From Roseibium sp. MMSF_3412 (GTDB lineage: Bacteria > Pseudomonadota > Alphaproteobacteria > Rhizobiales > Stappiaceae), in contig NZ_JASHJI010000003.1 in assembly GCF_030733265.1 (NCBI RefSeq), positions 248,001 through 312,000 on the forward strand: a stretch of DNA of 64,000 nt, given 5' to 3'. A program made the position numbers and the translations under genes. Below the pieces are notes generated by a model. That model ran no database searches, was not told the DNA's origin, and saw only the letters and a list, made by a program, of their open reading frames with translations. Positions 33,749 to 42,484 of this stretch are shown here, in pieces (position 1 is the first letter of the stretch; the number at the start of each line of letters is the position of its first letter).

Positions 33749-34870
33749 ATGTATGTTGCCGTCAAGGGTGGCGAGAAAGCCATTCGCAACGCTCACAAGC
33801 TCCTGGCAAAGCGCCGCAGGGGCGACACATCCGTACCGGCCCTGACACTGGAACAGATCGCCGAACAGCTTGCCCATTCCGTTGCCCGTGTCATGGGTGA
33901 AGGGTCGCTTTACGACGAGACGCTCGCCGCCCTCGCGATCAAGCAGTCCCGCGGAGACCTGATCGAAGCCGCGTTCCTGATGCGCGCCTATCGCACGACG
34001 CTGCCTCGCTTCGGCTACAGCCAGCCGATTGACACGGCAACGATGCTGGTTGAGCGCCGGATCTCGGCTACCTACAAGGACCTGCCGGGCGGGCAGGTGC
34101 TTGGCCCGACCTTCGATTACAGCCACAGGCTTCTCGACTTCGCGCTGGCGGCAGAAGAAGGCGGCGCGGAGCCATCCGCCGAAATGGTTCCCGCGCTTAA
34201 CGAAGCCATGCCGCGCGTCACCGATCTGCTCGGCGATGAAGGCCTTATGGAACCCGATCAGGTGACCGACGAGGAAACACCTGTCGGAGACCTGACCCGT
34301 GACCCTCTGTCCTTTCCCGCCGACCGGGATCTGCGCCTTCAGAACCTGGCGCGCGGCGACGAGGGATTCCTGCTTGCGCTTGCCTATTCCACGCAGCGCG
34401 GCTACGGCCGCACGCACCCGTTTGCCGGCGAAATCCGCTACGGCGAAGTCGAGGTCGAATTCTTTGCAGAGGAACTCGGTTTTGAGGTGACACTCGGCTC
34501 GATCAAGGTAACCGAGTGCCAGATGGTCAATCAGTTCAAGGGGTCGGCCAAGGCGGCCCCGACCTTCACCCGCGGCTACGGGCTGGTGTTCGGGCAGGTC
34601 GAACGCAAGGCCATGTCGATGGCCATGGTCGACCGGTCCCTGCGCTGGCAGGAGCTTGGAGAAGAACCGGTCGCCCCCGCACAGGACGTGGAATTTGTCC
34701 TTTCCCATTCCGACAACATCCAGGCGACGGGTTTCGTCGAACACCTCAAGCTGCCGCATTATGTCGACTTCCAGGCGGAACTCGATCTTGTGCGCCGCAT
34801 GCGGGCCGAATGGTTCGAAAAGCGCCGGCAGGAAGAAACCGGCGACGCTGCCCGGGAGGCCGCAGAATGA
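33749..34870 (+). CDS. phnI: C-P lyase subunit PhnI
   Basis: A 373-residue protein starting MYVAVKGGEKAIRNAH, the family opening, with RTTLPRFGYSQPIDTATMLVERRISATYK conserved in the middle (segments as seen near residues 85-115). PhnI is a nucleosidase that, with PhnG and PhnH, converts ATP and methylphosphonate to ribose-1-methylphosphonate-5-triphosphate. Its stop overlaps the fosX start as ATGA, so the downstream gene is coupled to the operon. Confidence 0.95.
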   Translation: MYVAVKGGEKAIRNAHKLLAKRRRGDTSVPALTLEQIAEQLAHSVARVMGEGSLYDETLAALAIKQSRGDLIEAAFLMRAYRTTLPRFGYSQPIDTATMLVERRISATYKDLPGGQVLGPTFDYSHRLLDFALAAEEGGAEPSAEMVPALNEAMPRVTDLLGDEGLMEPDQVTDEETPVGDLTRDPLSFPADRDLRLQNLARGDEGFLLALAYSTQRGYGRTHPFAGEIRYGEVEVEFFAEELGFEVTLGSIKVTECQMVNQFKGSAKAAPTFTRGYGLVFGQVERKAMSMAMVDRSLRWQELGEEPVAPAQDVEFVLSHSDNIQATGFVEHLKLPHYVDFQAELDLVRRMRAEWFEKRRQEETGDAAREAAE

Positions 34871-35295
34871 GCGGAAGCCTCAGTCACATAACGTTCGTTG
34901 TCAGCGATCTGGAACGCATGTCGGCGCTTCTGAAAAACGTTCTGAATGCGAAGGAAGTCTATTCCAGCGGAGACGACACGTTTTCGCTGTCACCTGAAAA
35001 ATTCTTTCTGGTCGGTGATGTGTGGGTCGCGATCATGCAGGGCAAGGCCTTGCCGGACCGCAGCTACAATCACGTCGCTTTCAAGATCGAAGAAGATGAA
35101 TTCGACCAGAGGCTCAACGAAATCGAGCGGCTCGGCCTGGAGGTCAAACCACCGCGTCCGCGCGTCGAGGGTGAAGGCCGGTCCATCTATTTCTACGACA
35201 ATGACAACCACCTTTTCGAGCTCCACACCGGAACCCTCGACATGAGGCTCGAGCACTATCGCAATACCCTGAAGAACCGGAGAGCCGAAACATGA
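34867..35295 (+). CDS. fosX: fosfomycin hydrolase FosX-like VOC metalloenzyme
   Basis: A 142-residue vicinal-oxygen-chelate protein with metal ligands His7, His69 (SYNHVAF) and Glu118 (FELHTG) and the FosX general base Glu44 (SPEKFFL), together with the RVEGEGRSIYFYD anion-site loop. FosX opens the fosfomycin epoxide with water. It sits inside the C-P lyase operon with four-base overlaps on both sides (34867-34870 and 35292-35295), the same genomic setting known for Mesorhizobium loti FosX. A native role on a phosphonate, with resistance as a side effect, is plausible. Confidence 0.9.
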   Translation: MSGSLSHITFVVSDLERMSALLKNVLNAKEVYSSGDDTFSLSPEKFFLVGDVWVAIMQGKALPDRSYNHVAFKIEEDEFDQRLNEIERLGLEVKPPRPRVEGEGRSIYFYDNDNHLFELHTGTLDMRLEHYRNTLKNRRAET

Positions 35296-36221
35296 GCGAC
35301 ACCGCGCAGCTCTACGATCAGGGCGAATACAATTTCGCCTATCTCGACGAACAGACGAAACGCATGATCCGCCGCGCGATCCTGAAGGGGATCGCGATCC
35401 CCGGTTACCAGGTGCCGTTCGCGTCCCGGGAAATGCCGATGCCCTATGGCTGGGGCACCGGCGGCGTCCAGGTAACCGCATCGATCCTCGGCAAGGACGA
35501 TTGCCTGAAGATGATCGATCAGGGCTCCGATGACACCACCAACGCGGTGTCCCTGCGCGGTTTCTTCGAAAAGACCGCCGGCATCCGGACGACCTTCGAG
35601 ACCTCCGAGGCGACGGTGATCCAGACCCGCCACCGCATCCCGGAAAAGACGCTGACGGAAGATCAGGTCCTGGTTTTTCAGGTGCCGATCCCCGAACCGC
35701 TGCGTTTCCTGGAACCGAGGGAAACGGAGACACGGAAAATGCATGCGCTGGAGGATTACGGCCTCATGCATGTGAAGCTCTACGAGGACATCGCCAAGAA
35801 CGGTCATATCGCGACCACCTATGCCTATCCGGTCAAGGTCAACGACCGCTATGTCATGGACCCCTCTCCGACGCCGAAATTCGACAATCCGAAGATCGAC
35901 GAGATGGCGGCATTGCAGCTCTACGGTGCAGGCCGGGAAAAACGGATCTACGCGATTCCGCCCTACACCAAGGTCAAGAGCCTGGATTTTGAAGACTACC
36001 CGTTCGAGGTCCAGAAATTCGACAAGCCATGCGCGCTTTGCGGTGCGGAGAATGTCTATCTCGACGAGGTCATCCTCGATGACAGGGGTGGGCGCATGTT
36101 TGTCTGTTCCGACAGCAACTATTGCGAAGAGCGCCGCGCGGCGGGCCATCGCGGCCCGATGGCGGCCGACCCGGCGGCTGCCCAGATCGGCGCAACAGAC
36201 CTTCAGGAGACGGCCCGATGA
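35292..36221 (+). CDS. phnJ: C-P lyase radical SAM enzyme PhnJ
   Basis: The 309-residue product cleaves the C-P bond of ribose-1-methylphosphonate-5-phosphate by radical SAM chemistry. The cysteines are Cys247, Cys250 (CALC), Cys272 (FVCSD) and Cys278 (NYCEE), equivalent to E. coli Cys241, 244, 266 and 272. Gly38 (IPGYQ) matches the glycyl-radical Gly32. It starts at the ATGA overlap with fosX. All key residues are intact, so the lyase should be functional. Confidence 0.97.
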   Translation: MSDTAQLYDQGEYNFAYLDEQTKRMIRRAILKGIAIPGYQVPFASREMPMPYGWGTGGVQVTASILGKDDCLKMIDQGSDDTTNAVSLRGFFEKTAGIRTTFETSEATVIQTRHRIPEKTLTEDQVLVFQVPIPEPLRFLEPRETETRKMHALEDYGLMHVKLYEDIAKNGHIATTYAYPVKVNDRYVMDPSPTPKFDNPKIDEMAALQLYGAGREKRIYAIPPYTKVKSLDFEDYPFEVQKFDKPCALCGAENVYLDEVILDDRGGRMFVCSDSNYCEERRAAGHRGPMAADPAAAQIGATDLQETAR

Positions 36222-37006
36222 GTGTGTTCACGTCTGACGATCCGCTTCTGCAGGTTCACAATGTCACGCGCTATTACGGCGACCGGATCGGTTGCGCGGA
36301 CGTTTCGTTCGATCTCTGGCCCGGTGAGGTTCTCGCGATCGTCGGAGAAAGCGGGTCTGGCAAGACGACCCTGCTCAATTGCCTCTCCACACGCCTCGCC
36401 CCGACGACGGGTGCGATCGAATACCGGATGCGCGACGGCACCATGCGCAATCTCTATCAGCTCACGGAGGCAGAACGGCGTCTGCTGATGCGCACGGACT
36501 GGGGCTTCGTCCACCAGAACGCGGCGGACGGATTGCGCATGACGGTTTCGGCCGGTGCCAATGTCGGCGAACGCCTGATGGCCGTCGGCGAACGCCACTA
36601 CGGCAACATCCGATCCACTGCCGATGACTGGCTGGGCCGTGTCGAGATCGACAGCGACCGTATCGACGATGATCCCCGGTCCTTTTCCGGCGGCATGCGC
36701 CAGCGACTGCAGATCGCCCGAAACCTGGTCACGCACCCGCGGCTTGTCTTCATGGACGAACCGACGGGCGGACTGGACGTCTCGGTACAGGCGCGCCTTC
36801 TCGACCTGCTGCGCCGCCTTGTCTCCGACCTCGGCCTGTCGGTCGTGATCGTCACCCATGATCTTGCCGTTGCCCGTCTGCTGTCGCACCGGATCATGGT
36901 CATGCGCCACGGCAACGTCATCGAGGCCGGCCTGACCGACCAGGTCCTTGACGATCCGAGGGAGCCGTACACGCAGCTCCTCGTATCCTCCATCCTTCAA
37001 GTCTGA
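36218..37006 (+). CDS. phnK: C-P lyase ABC-type ATPase PhnK
   Basis: A 262-residue ABC ATPase with Walker A VGESGSGKTTL, signature FSGGMRQRLQIAR, Walker B LVFMDEPTGGLD and H-switch VIVTHD. PhnK docks on the PhnGHIJ core and helps drive the complex; it is not a transporter motor. The ATG at 36218 overlaps the phnJ stop (ATGA). Confidence 0.94.
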   Translation: MSVFTSDDPLLQVHNVTRYYGDRIGCADVSFDLWPGEVLAIVGESGSGKTTLLNCLSTRLAPTTGAIEYRMRDGTMRNLYQLTEAERRLLMRTDWGFVHQNAADGLRMTVSAGANVGERLMAVGERHYGNIRSTADDWLGRVEIDSDRIDDDPRSFSGGMRQRLQIARNLVTHPRLVFMDEPTGGLDVSVQARLLDLLRRLVSDLGLSVVIVTHDLAVARLLSHRIMVMRHGNVIEAGLTDQVLDDPREPYTQLLVSSILQV

Positions 37007-37017
37007 GCGAGATATCC

Positions 37018-37722
37018 ATGCCTGTCCGTCTCTATCTCAACGGTGTCTCCAAGTCCTTCACCATGCATCTGCAGGGCGGGACCGTTATCCCCGTGGTCGA
37101 CAAGGTGGAGTTTTCCGTCAACGCGGGTGAATGCGTTGTTCTCGGTGGTCCATCCGGCGCCGGCAAGAGCTCCATCCTGAAAATGATCTACGGCAATTAC
37201 CGCTGTGAAACAGGTCAGATCCTGGTCACGATCGGTGACGACATCATCAATGTCGCGGCTTCGGAGCCGCGCGAAGTCCTCAGGCTGCGCGAGGACACGA
37301 TCGGCTATGTCAGCCAGTTCCTGCGCACCATTCCGCGTGTTTCGGCCGAGGAAGTGGTGGCGGAACCGCTCGTGGCGCAAGGGGCAAGCGAAGCCGAAGC
37401 GGTGGAAAAGGCACGCGGCCTGCTTTCCCGGCTGAATGTTCCCGAAAGGCTCTGGACCTTGCCGCCGGCGACCTTTTCCGGCGGGGAACAGCAGCGCGTG
37501 AACATCGCGCGCGGCTTCATTGCCCATTACCCGATCCTGTTGCTCGACGAACCGACGGCGTCGCTCGATGCCGCCAACCGGGCTGTTGTTGTGCGTCTGG
37601 TCCAGGAAAAGAAGGAACAGGGCGTCGCGATGGTCGGCATTCTCCACGATCAGGATGTGCGCGAGGAAATCGCAGACCGGATCATCGACGTCACCGCATT
37701 TGCCTCCGATGAGGCCGCCTGA
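37018..37722 (+). CDS. phnL: C-P lyase ABC-type ATPase PhnL
   Basis: A 234-residue ABC ATPase: Walker A LGGPSGAGKSSI, signature FSGGEQQRVNIARG, Walker B ILLLDEPTASLD. PhnL is required for phosphonate use and is thought to act on PhnK and the core complex. It starts 11 bp after phnK and ends the first phn transcription block, before the Pho box. Confidence 0.94.
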   Translation: MPVRLYLNGVSKSFTMHLQGGTVIPVVDKVEFSVNAGECVVLGGPSGAGKSSILKMIYGNYRCETGQILVTIGDDIINVAASEPREVLRLREDTIGYVSQFLRTIPRVSAEEVVAEPLVAQGASEAEAVEKARGLLSRLNVPERLWTLPPATFSGGEQQRVNIARGFIAHYPILLLDEPTASLDAANRAVVVRLVQEKKEQGVAMVGILHDQDVREEIADRIIDVTAFASDEAA

Positions 37723-37761
37723 GCGGAGCCGGAGAAGGAAACAGTTGCAGGTGGGGGCAAA

Positions 37762-37779
37762 CTGTCACAGAACAGTCAC
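37762..37779 (+). promoter_or_regulatory. candidate Pho box ahead of DUF1045-phnM-phnN
   Basis: CTGTCACAGAACAGTCAC contains CTGTCAC and CAGTCAC spaced 11 bp, the arrangement of a PhoB site (CTGTCAT-N4-CTGTCAT). It lies 55 bp before the DUF1045 gene and suggests a second, phosphate-starvation promoter inside the phn region. Confidence 0.75.
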
Positions 37780-37833
37780 CTCCCACCTTTAGGCCAGCCA
37801 CCTGGCTCTTGAAACAAAACCCGTGATTCTGAC

Positions 37834-38583
37834 ATGCGCTACGCGATCTATTTTGCCGCCGATGCTGATGATGCCCTCATGCTGCTGGGCACTGCCTGGT
37901 TAGGGCGCGACCCGTTTGCCGCGGCCGATATGGACCAGCCAGCTATCACCGGCATGGACGCGTCCCGATTTCGCGATCTGACGGCGGACCCACGCCGGTA
38001 TGGCTTCCACGGAACCCTGAAAGCACCTTTTCACCTGAAGACAGGCCTCGACGAAGCCGACCTCGTCGCCGCCTGCCGGGAGTTCGCGGCGGACATCGCC
38101 CCTTTCCGCATCGAAGGCCTGAATGTCAACCGGCTCGGGAAATTTCTCGCACTGACCCCGGACCGGCCCCAGCCGGATCTCTCGGCATTCGCAGCGTTGT
38201 GTGTCCGACACTTCGAACCTTATCGCGCCCCTCTCTCGGAAGCAGACCTTGAGCGCCGCCGCAAGAGCGGGCTGACCCCGAAGCAGGACAGCTACCTCAC
38301 CGGCTGGGGCTACCCTTATATTTTCGACGAGCTCCGGTTTCACATGACCTTGTCGAACAAGCTTGAAAACGAGGACGAGGCGAACGCACTTGCGGCAGCG
38401 GCAAGGTCTCACTTTTCCGAGGTGACCGGGACGGAACGCCTGTGCGCTTCCTTCGCCCTCTATCAGGAACCGGAGCGCGGCGCTCCGTTTGATGTTCACA
38501 CCGTGTTTCAGCTGAGCGGCACCACGCCCGTGGGTTCGGCGGAAACTCCATCCGCCCGACCGATCGACAGGAAGAATGCATGA
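37834..38583 (+). CDS. DUF1045 phosphonate-associated protein (2H phosphoesterase-like)
   Basis: The 249-residue product has two HxT motifs, His59 (FHGTLKAPF) and His170 (FHMTLSNKL), the signature of 2H phosphoesterases that open cyclic phosphodiesters. DUF1045 genes are regular members of alphaproteobacterial phn operons. It may act on the cyclic ribose phosphate made by PhnJ in organisms without PhnP, a role inferred from chemistry and from the absence of phnP in this window. Its stop overlaps the phnM start as ATGA. Confidence 0.85.
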   Translation: MRYAIYFAADADDALMLLGTAWLGRDPFAAADMDQPAITGMDASRFRDLTADPRRYGFHGTLKAPFHLKTGLDEADLVAACREFAADIAPFRIEGLNVNRLGKFLALTPDRPQPDLSAFAALCVRHFEPYRAPLSEADLERRRKSGLTPKQDSYLTGWGYPYIFDELRFHMTLSNKLENEDEANALAAAARSHFSEVTGTERLCASFALYQEPERGAPFDVHTVFQLSGTTPVGSAETPSARPIDRKNA

Positions 38584-39725
38584 CCACCCATCCAAAGGTC
38601 TTCAAAAACGCCAGACTGGTTCTTGCCGACGAGGTGATTGACGGCTCCCTGAGCGTGCATGGCGGCGGCACCATTGAAGCTGTCGCAACGCCGAGCAATG
38701 TTGACGGACATGACTGCGAGGGCGACTACCTTCTGCCCGGCCTGATCGAGCTGCACACCGATCATCTGGAAACACACTACGCCCCCCGGCCGAAAGTGCG
38801 CTGGAACACGGTCTCTGCCGTGCAGGCCCATGATGCCCAGATCGCCTGCGCCGGCATCACCACGGTTTTCGACGCCCTCAGGGTGGGCATGGATGAAGAC
38901 GCGGACCTGCGTTATTCGGACATGCGTGCCCTGGCCGATGCGATCGAAACAGGCCAGCGCGAACACCGCCTGCGCGCCGATCACTTCATTCACCTGCGCT
39001 GTGAAGTCTCCGCGCCGGACGTCCTGAGCGCCTATGAAGTCTTCCAGGAAGATGACAGCATCCGTCTGATTTCGCTGATGGATCACACGCCCGGTCAGCG
39101 GCAGTTCGTGTCCCTGAACGCCTACAAGATCTATTACCAGGGCAAGAAAGGTTTCTCCGACGCGGAGATGGACGAATTCATCCGCCGCCGGCAGGCGCGT
39201 GCAAGCGGTCTTGCCCCGGACAATCGCAGAAAGTTGTCCGCAATCGCCCAGGAAAAGGGAATTGCGATCGCCAGTCACGACGATGCGACTTTGGACCACG
39301 TGGAAGAGGCCGTATCGCTGAAGACACGGATTGCCGAGTTCCCGACTACGCTTGAAGCGGCCAGAGCCTCCCACGAAGCGGGAATGGCGGTTCTGATGGG
39401 TGCACCGAACGTCGTGCGCGGCGGCTCGCACTCCGGCAATGTGTCCGCCCGCGAACTGGCGGAAGCAGGATATCTCGATGTGCTTTCGTCCGACTATGTG
39501 CCCGTTTCGCTCGTCCAGGCGGCGTTTCAGCTCGCCGAGGAAATCGAGACCATCGATTTGCCGAAGGCTGTTGCCATGGTGACGTCCAGCCCGGCTCGCG
39601 CTATCGGGCTGACCGACCGGGGCAGTCTTGCCCCGGGTCTGCGCGCGGACATGATCCAGGTGCGGCTCGTCGGCAATGTACCGATCGTACGCGGTGTCTG
39701 GCGCGAGGGCAGACGCGTTGCCTGA
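38580..39725 (+). CDS. phnM: ribose-1-methylphosphonate-5-triphosphate diphosphatase PhnM
   Basis: A 381-residue amidohydrolase-fold enzyme with metal motif LIELHTDHLETH, HLRCEV, SHDDAT and VSSDYVP. PhnM removes pyrophosphate from the triphosphate product of PhnGHI, giving the PhnJ substrate. It begins in an ATGA overlap with the DUF1045 gene and runs 8 bases into phnN. Confidence 0.95.
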   Translation: MTTHPKVFKNARLVLADEVIDGSLSVHGGGTIEAVATPSNVDGHDCEGDYLLPGLIELHTDHLETHYAPRPKVRWNTVSAVQAHDAQIACAGITTVFDALRVGMDEDADLRYSDMRALADAIETGQREHRLRADHFIHLRCEVSAPDVLSAYEVFQEDDSIRLISLMDHTPGQRQFVSLNAYKIYYQGKKGFSDAEMDEFIRRRQARASGLAPDNRRKLSAIAQEKGIAIASHDDATLDHVEEAVSLKTRIAEFPTTLEAARASHEAGMAVLMGAPNVVRGGSHSGNVSARELAEAGYLDVLSSDYVPVSLVQAAFQLAEEIETIDLPKAVAMVTSSPARAIGLTDRGSLAPGLRADMIQVRLVGNVPIVRGVWREGRRVA

Positions 39726-40296
39726 CGCAGCAACAGAGCCTGAACGGAAACTCGGCCCGGGCCGGATGGTACTGGTTGTCGGCCCGAGCGGGGCCGGCAA
39801 GGATACGCTGATGTCCGCGCTCCGCGACAGGCTGAAAGACCGGCAGGACATATACTTCGCCCGCCGGGCGATCACCCGGGAATGCGACCCGGAAGCGGAA
39901 GACCACGAAACGCTGACACGCCAAGAGTTCGACAGGCTCGTCACCGACGGTGAAACGGCGCTTTCCTGGGAGGCCCACGGGCTTGGCTATGTCATCCCGA
40001 AGACCTATGACGCCTGCATTGCTGCCGGCGACACGGTGATTGCCAACGGTTCAAGACGTGTCCTGCAGCGAGCGGCAGAAAAATACGAAACCGCCATCGT
40101 CCTGCTGATCACCGCCCCGGTCGACATTCTTGCAGACCGACTCGCCGCACGCGGGCGCGAAAGCCGGGCAGACATTGAAAAACGCCTGAAACGGGCGGAC
40201 CTGGAACCGCAGGACGTAGCCAATCTCGTCCGCATCGAGAACACCGGCACCGTTGAACACGGCGTTGACGAAATGCTGACCGCTCTGCGCCTCTGA
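39718..40296 (+). CDS. phnN: ribose-1,5-bisphosphokinase PhnN
   Basis: A kinase with P-loop VVGPSGAGKDTLM that forms PRPP from ribose-1,5-bisphosphate, the last step linking phosphonate breakdown to nucleotide metabolism. The best start is TTG at 39718, with GAGGG upstream and an 8-base overlap with phnM, giving 192 residues. An ATG at 39766 is the alternative; the frame is open to 39676 inside phnM. Confidence 0.9.
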   Translation: MPDAATEPERKLGPGRMVLVVGPSGAGKDTLMSALRDRLKDRQDIYFARRAITRECDPEAEDHETLTRQEFDRLVTDGETALSWEAHGLGYVIPKTYDACIAAGDTVIANGSRRVLQRAAEKYETAIVLLITAPVDILADRLAARGRESRADIEKRLKRADLEPQDVANLVRIENTGTVEHGVDEMLTALRL

Positions 40297-40340
40297 CGAA
40301 GCTGTTGCCCTTGGCGGTTTCCCGTACCGCGAAGCGCCCT

Positions 40341-41132
40341 TCAAAGATCCCTGTAGCTGATCAGTTCGATGCCAAGGCGGTCAATCTCACGCCTGACCGC
40401 CGGGCTTGTGAGCGCTTCCAGACAGCTGACCCGATCCGCAAGGACATCCTCGTATCCCGGATGGCCGAGCGCTGACAACTCGCCGCAATCAACCGCCGGG
40501 TGATCGATGAAAACATGCGTTCCGGGCGCAAGGCCGCCCAGCGCCTCGACAAAGGATGATATGCGAACGCTGCTGTCTCTCGGATAGGCCGGGTAGGGGC
40601 TGAACCTTGGAAGTCCATGACAGAACGGATCGTCCACAAGTCCGAACTCGGCGCAGAGCCCGGCGACAACGTCTCCCAGTCGCGGATCGAAATCCGCAAG
40701 ATGCCGCACCATGTGGCAACTGACATGCGAAGCCTGCGGAAAGAGAGCGACCCCCATCTTGATCTGGGCTCTCAATTCTGCGGTGATCTCTTCGATGTTC
40801 CATTGCCGATTGCTCAGAGCAGGCCGGTCGTCGTTAGGCCGGTCCTGCAACAGCGGCAGGAAACAGCCGCTCCGGTCAACAAGTCCCGGTGCATGGGTCA
40901 GCGGTCGCCATTTCATGGCATCCCATTCGCTGGTCAGCGTCAGATGAATGCCGATGTCGATGTCGGGACGGTCCGCGAAAAGTCGTGCCGCATCCGTCAC
41001 CCAGGCGCAGGGCATCATGACTTCAACGCTGCGCGCAATCCCGTCGGCGCAGGCGTTCAGGCATCCGTGGTTGGACGCCCAGCAGGAGCCTGCGTCATCG
41101 GCCCGCACAAGCAATCTGGTTTTGTCTGGCAC
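40341..41132 (-). CDS. YdjC/ChbG-like carbohydrate deacetylase
   Basis: A 263-residue protein with the YdjC metal-site motifs: RADDAG (Asp pair, residues 10-12), GIHLTLTSEW and SCHMVRHLADF. Characterised relatives remove N-acetyl groups from chito-oligosaccharides. The substrate here is unknown. It is convergent with phnN and has no partner genes for chitin or glycan use in the window. Confidence 0.85.
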   Translation of the reverse strand: MPDKTRLLVRADDAGSCWASNHGCLNACADGIARSVEVMMPCAWVTDAARLFADRPDIDIGIHLTLTSEWDAMKWRPLTHAPGLVDRSGCFLPLLQDRPNDDRPALSNRQWNIEEITAELRAQIKMGVALFPQASHVSCHMVRHLADFDPRLGDVVAGLCAEFGLVDDPFCHGLPRFSPYPAYPRDSSVRISSFVEALGGLAPGTHVFIDHPAVDCGELSALGHPGYEDVLADRVSCLEALTSPAVRREIDRLGIELISYRDL

Positions 41133-41473
41133 TGTAAAAAGTCTCGGTTCGAGTTGAGGAGATCAAAGCACACTCCGCTCTGCCTGTGCGGATTGTCTTT
41201 GCCATGAATCGCCGCACCCGAACAAAACAGCCCATCGCGCGTTCCATTCTCCGGCCGGGTCTGAACAGGGGTCTTGCGGCTCCAGGGCCCGATTCCGGTA
41301 TTGTGGGCGCACTGAATGTGATAGCATTGGCTCATTGTGCTTAGTCATTTTTTACCGAGGTCATAACGCACCCCCTGGCGCCATTTGCCCTGACGCCGTG
41401 ATTGTTCCGGCAAAGCGATATGCGCCAGTCGACCGCAAAATCCGGTCATCATCCCTATTTGTGGAGTGTTACA
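41133..41473. other. intergenic region before the NlpC/P60-like gene
   Basis: About 340 bases without a supported gene. The stretch near 41310-41360 is A/T-rich and probably carries the promoter of the downstream gene. No repeat or RNA gene was recognised. Confidence 0.4.
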
Positions 41474-42307
41474 TTGCCAGAAGCATTTTCTCTTCCCTAC
41501 GAGTATGTCGACCACCTCATTAAGCCGGGACTGCAAACCGGAGCCGGACCCGTGGCCCTGAACCAGTATCTTTGTAAAAACCAGAAGAACGGCGGCAATG
41601 ACGGTGCGACCAGTTTCTACAAGAATTTTCGCTGGATTAAGAACGAGTACGGGATGTCGCTGCACAAGCATGTCGGCGGCAAAAACATCGATCTTGCCTG
41701 GAAGGGCCAGGGAAACGACCAGACCTTCATTGCAATCTGGAACTTCATGCTGAACAACAAGGACCTCCTTGACAAGTACAAGGTCGAAGTCTGCGGCCGC
41801 ACCCACAGCGACGGCACCAAGGACGTCAAGGCAACCGGCAAGATCAAACGCATGTATTTCGACAAGATGTCCGACCGGGCGGCCCTGCAGCAAATGGTGC
41901 AGGACCGGTTCTTCGGCATGGACTGCATCGGGTTCGTCCAGAACTTCATGATCTGGGTCGGGGAGCGCGCGGACTACCAGGCGGTCGAACCGCGGAAATA
42001 TCCCACGCATGTCTGCAAGATCAACATTGACGACATCAAGGAGGTCAAGCCGCTCGATTTCATGGTCTGGAATGGACATGTCGCTCTCGTGGACTGGGTC
42101 TGGAAGCAACTCGACGACAACAGTGCACACATCGACATGTGCCAGAGTTCCAGCGGCGGGCCTCAATGCAATGAGTATGTTGTTCTGAAGCAGACCAACG
42201 GAAAAGGTATCAACGGCGGCCGGGAATTCACCATTTCCTCCGGCACACCGACACCACCCGTGCGTGGCCACTTCACGATCTGGCGAAGGGAAGGGTTCTG
42301 GTACTGA
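41474..42307 (+). CDS. NlpC/P60- or CHAP-like cysteine peptidase, orphan
   Basis: The 277-residue product has a papain-like core with Cys151 in FFGMDCIGFVQNF and His202 in VWNGHVALVDW, the order seen in NlpC/P60 and CHAP enzymes that cut peptidoglycan peptides or amides. A 130-residue N-terminal part (IKPGLQTGAGPVALNQYL, rich in Lys, Asn and Trp) has no recognised domain. No signal peptide is visible. TTG at 41474 is preferred for its GTGGAG site 7 bases upstream; ATG at 41420 and TTG at 41402 are in frame. Function could be cell-wall remodelling or a secreted effector. Confidence 0.6.
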   Translation: MPEAFSLPYEYVDHLIKPGLQTGAGPVALNQYLCKNQKNGGNDGATSFYKNFRWIKNEYGMSLHKHVGGKNIDLAWKGQGNDQTFIAIWNFMLNNKDLLDKYKVEVCGRTHSDGTKDVKATGKIKRMYFDKMSDRAALQQMVQDRFFGMDCIGFVQNFMIWVGERADYQAVEPRKYPTHVCKINIDDIKEVKPLDFMVWNGHVALVDWVWKQLDDNSAHIDMCQSSSGGPQCNEYVVLKQTNGKGINGGREFTISSGTPTPPVRGHFTIWRREGFWY

Positions 42308-42484
42308 TCGTGCGCTGTCAGCGCAGTGCAGATGAACCAGAAGGCACAACGCGCAGCTACACCACTCCAACGCGGAATGTAATCACATGACCGCATGAGT
42401 GCGTCGTTGAAGGGGGTCCACAATTGCCGTCCCATTGCGCAATCATCCCCTTCAACGGCCCTGCCCGGCCAACCTGAGAGTGCC

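Noticed and set aside
32981..34759. 592-codon open frame on the minus strand
   Set aside because: It lies fully antisense to phnG, phnH and phnI, has no recognisable motif, and arises from codon bias in high-GC genes.
38580..39725. PhnM as a generic amidohydrolase or dihydroorotase
   Set aside because: Position between DUF1045 and phnN and the HTDHLETH motif identify PhnM.
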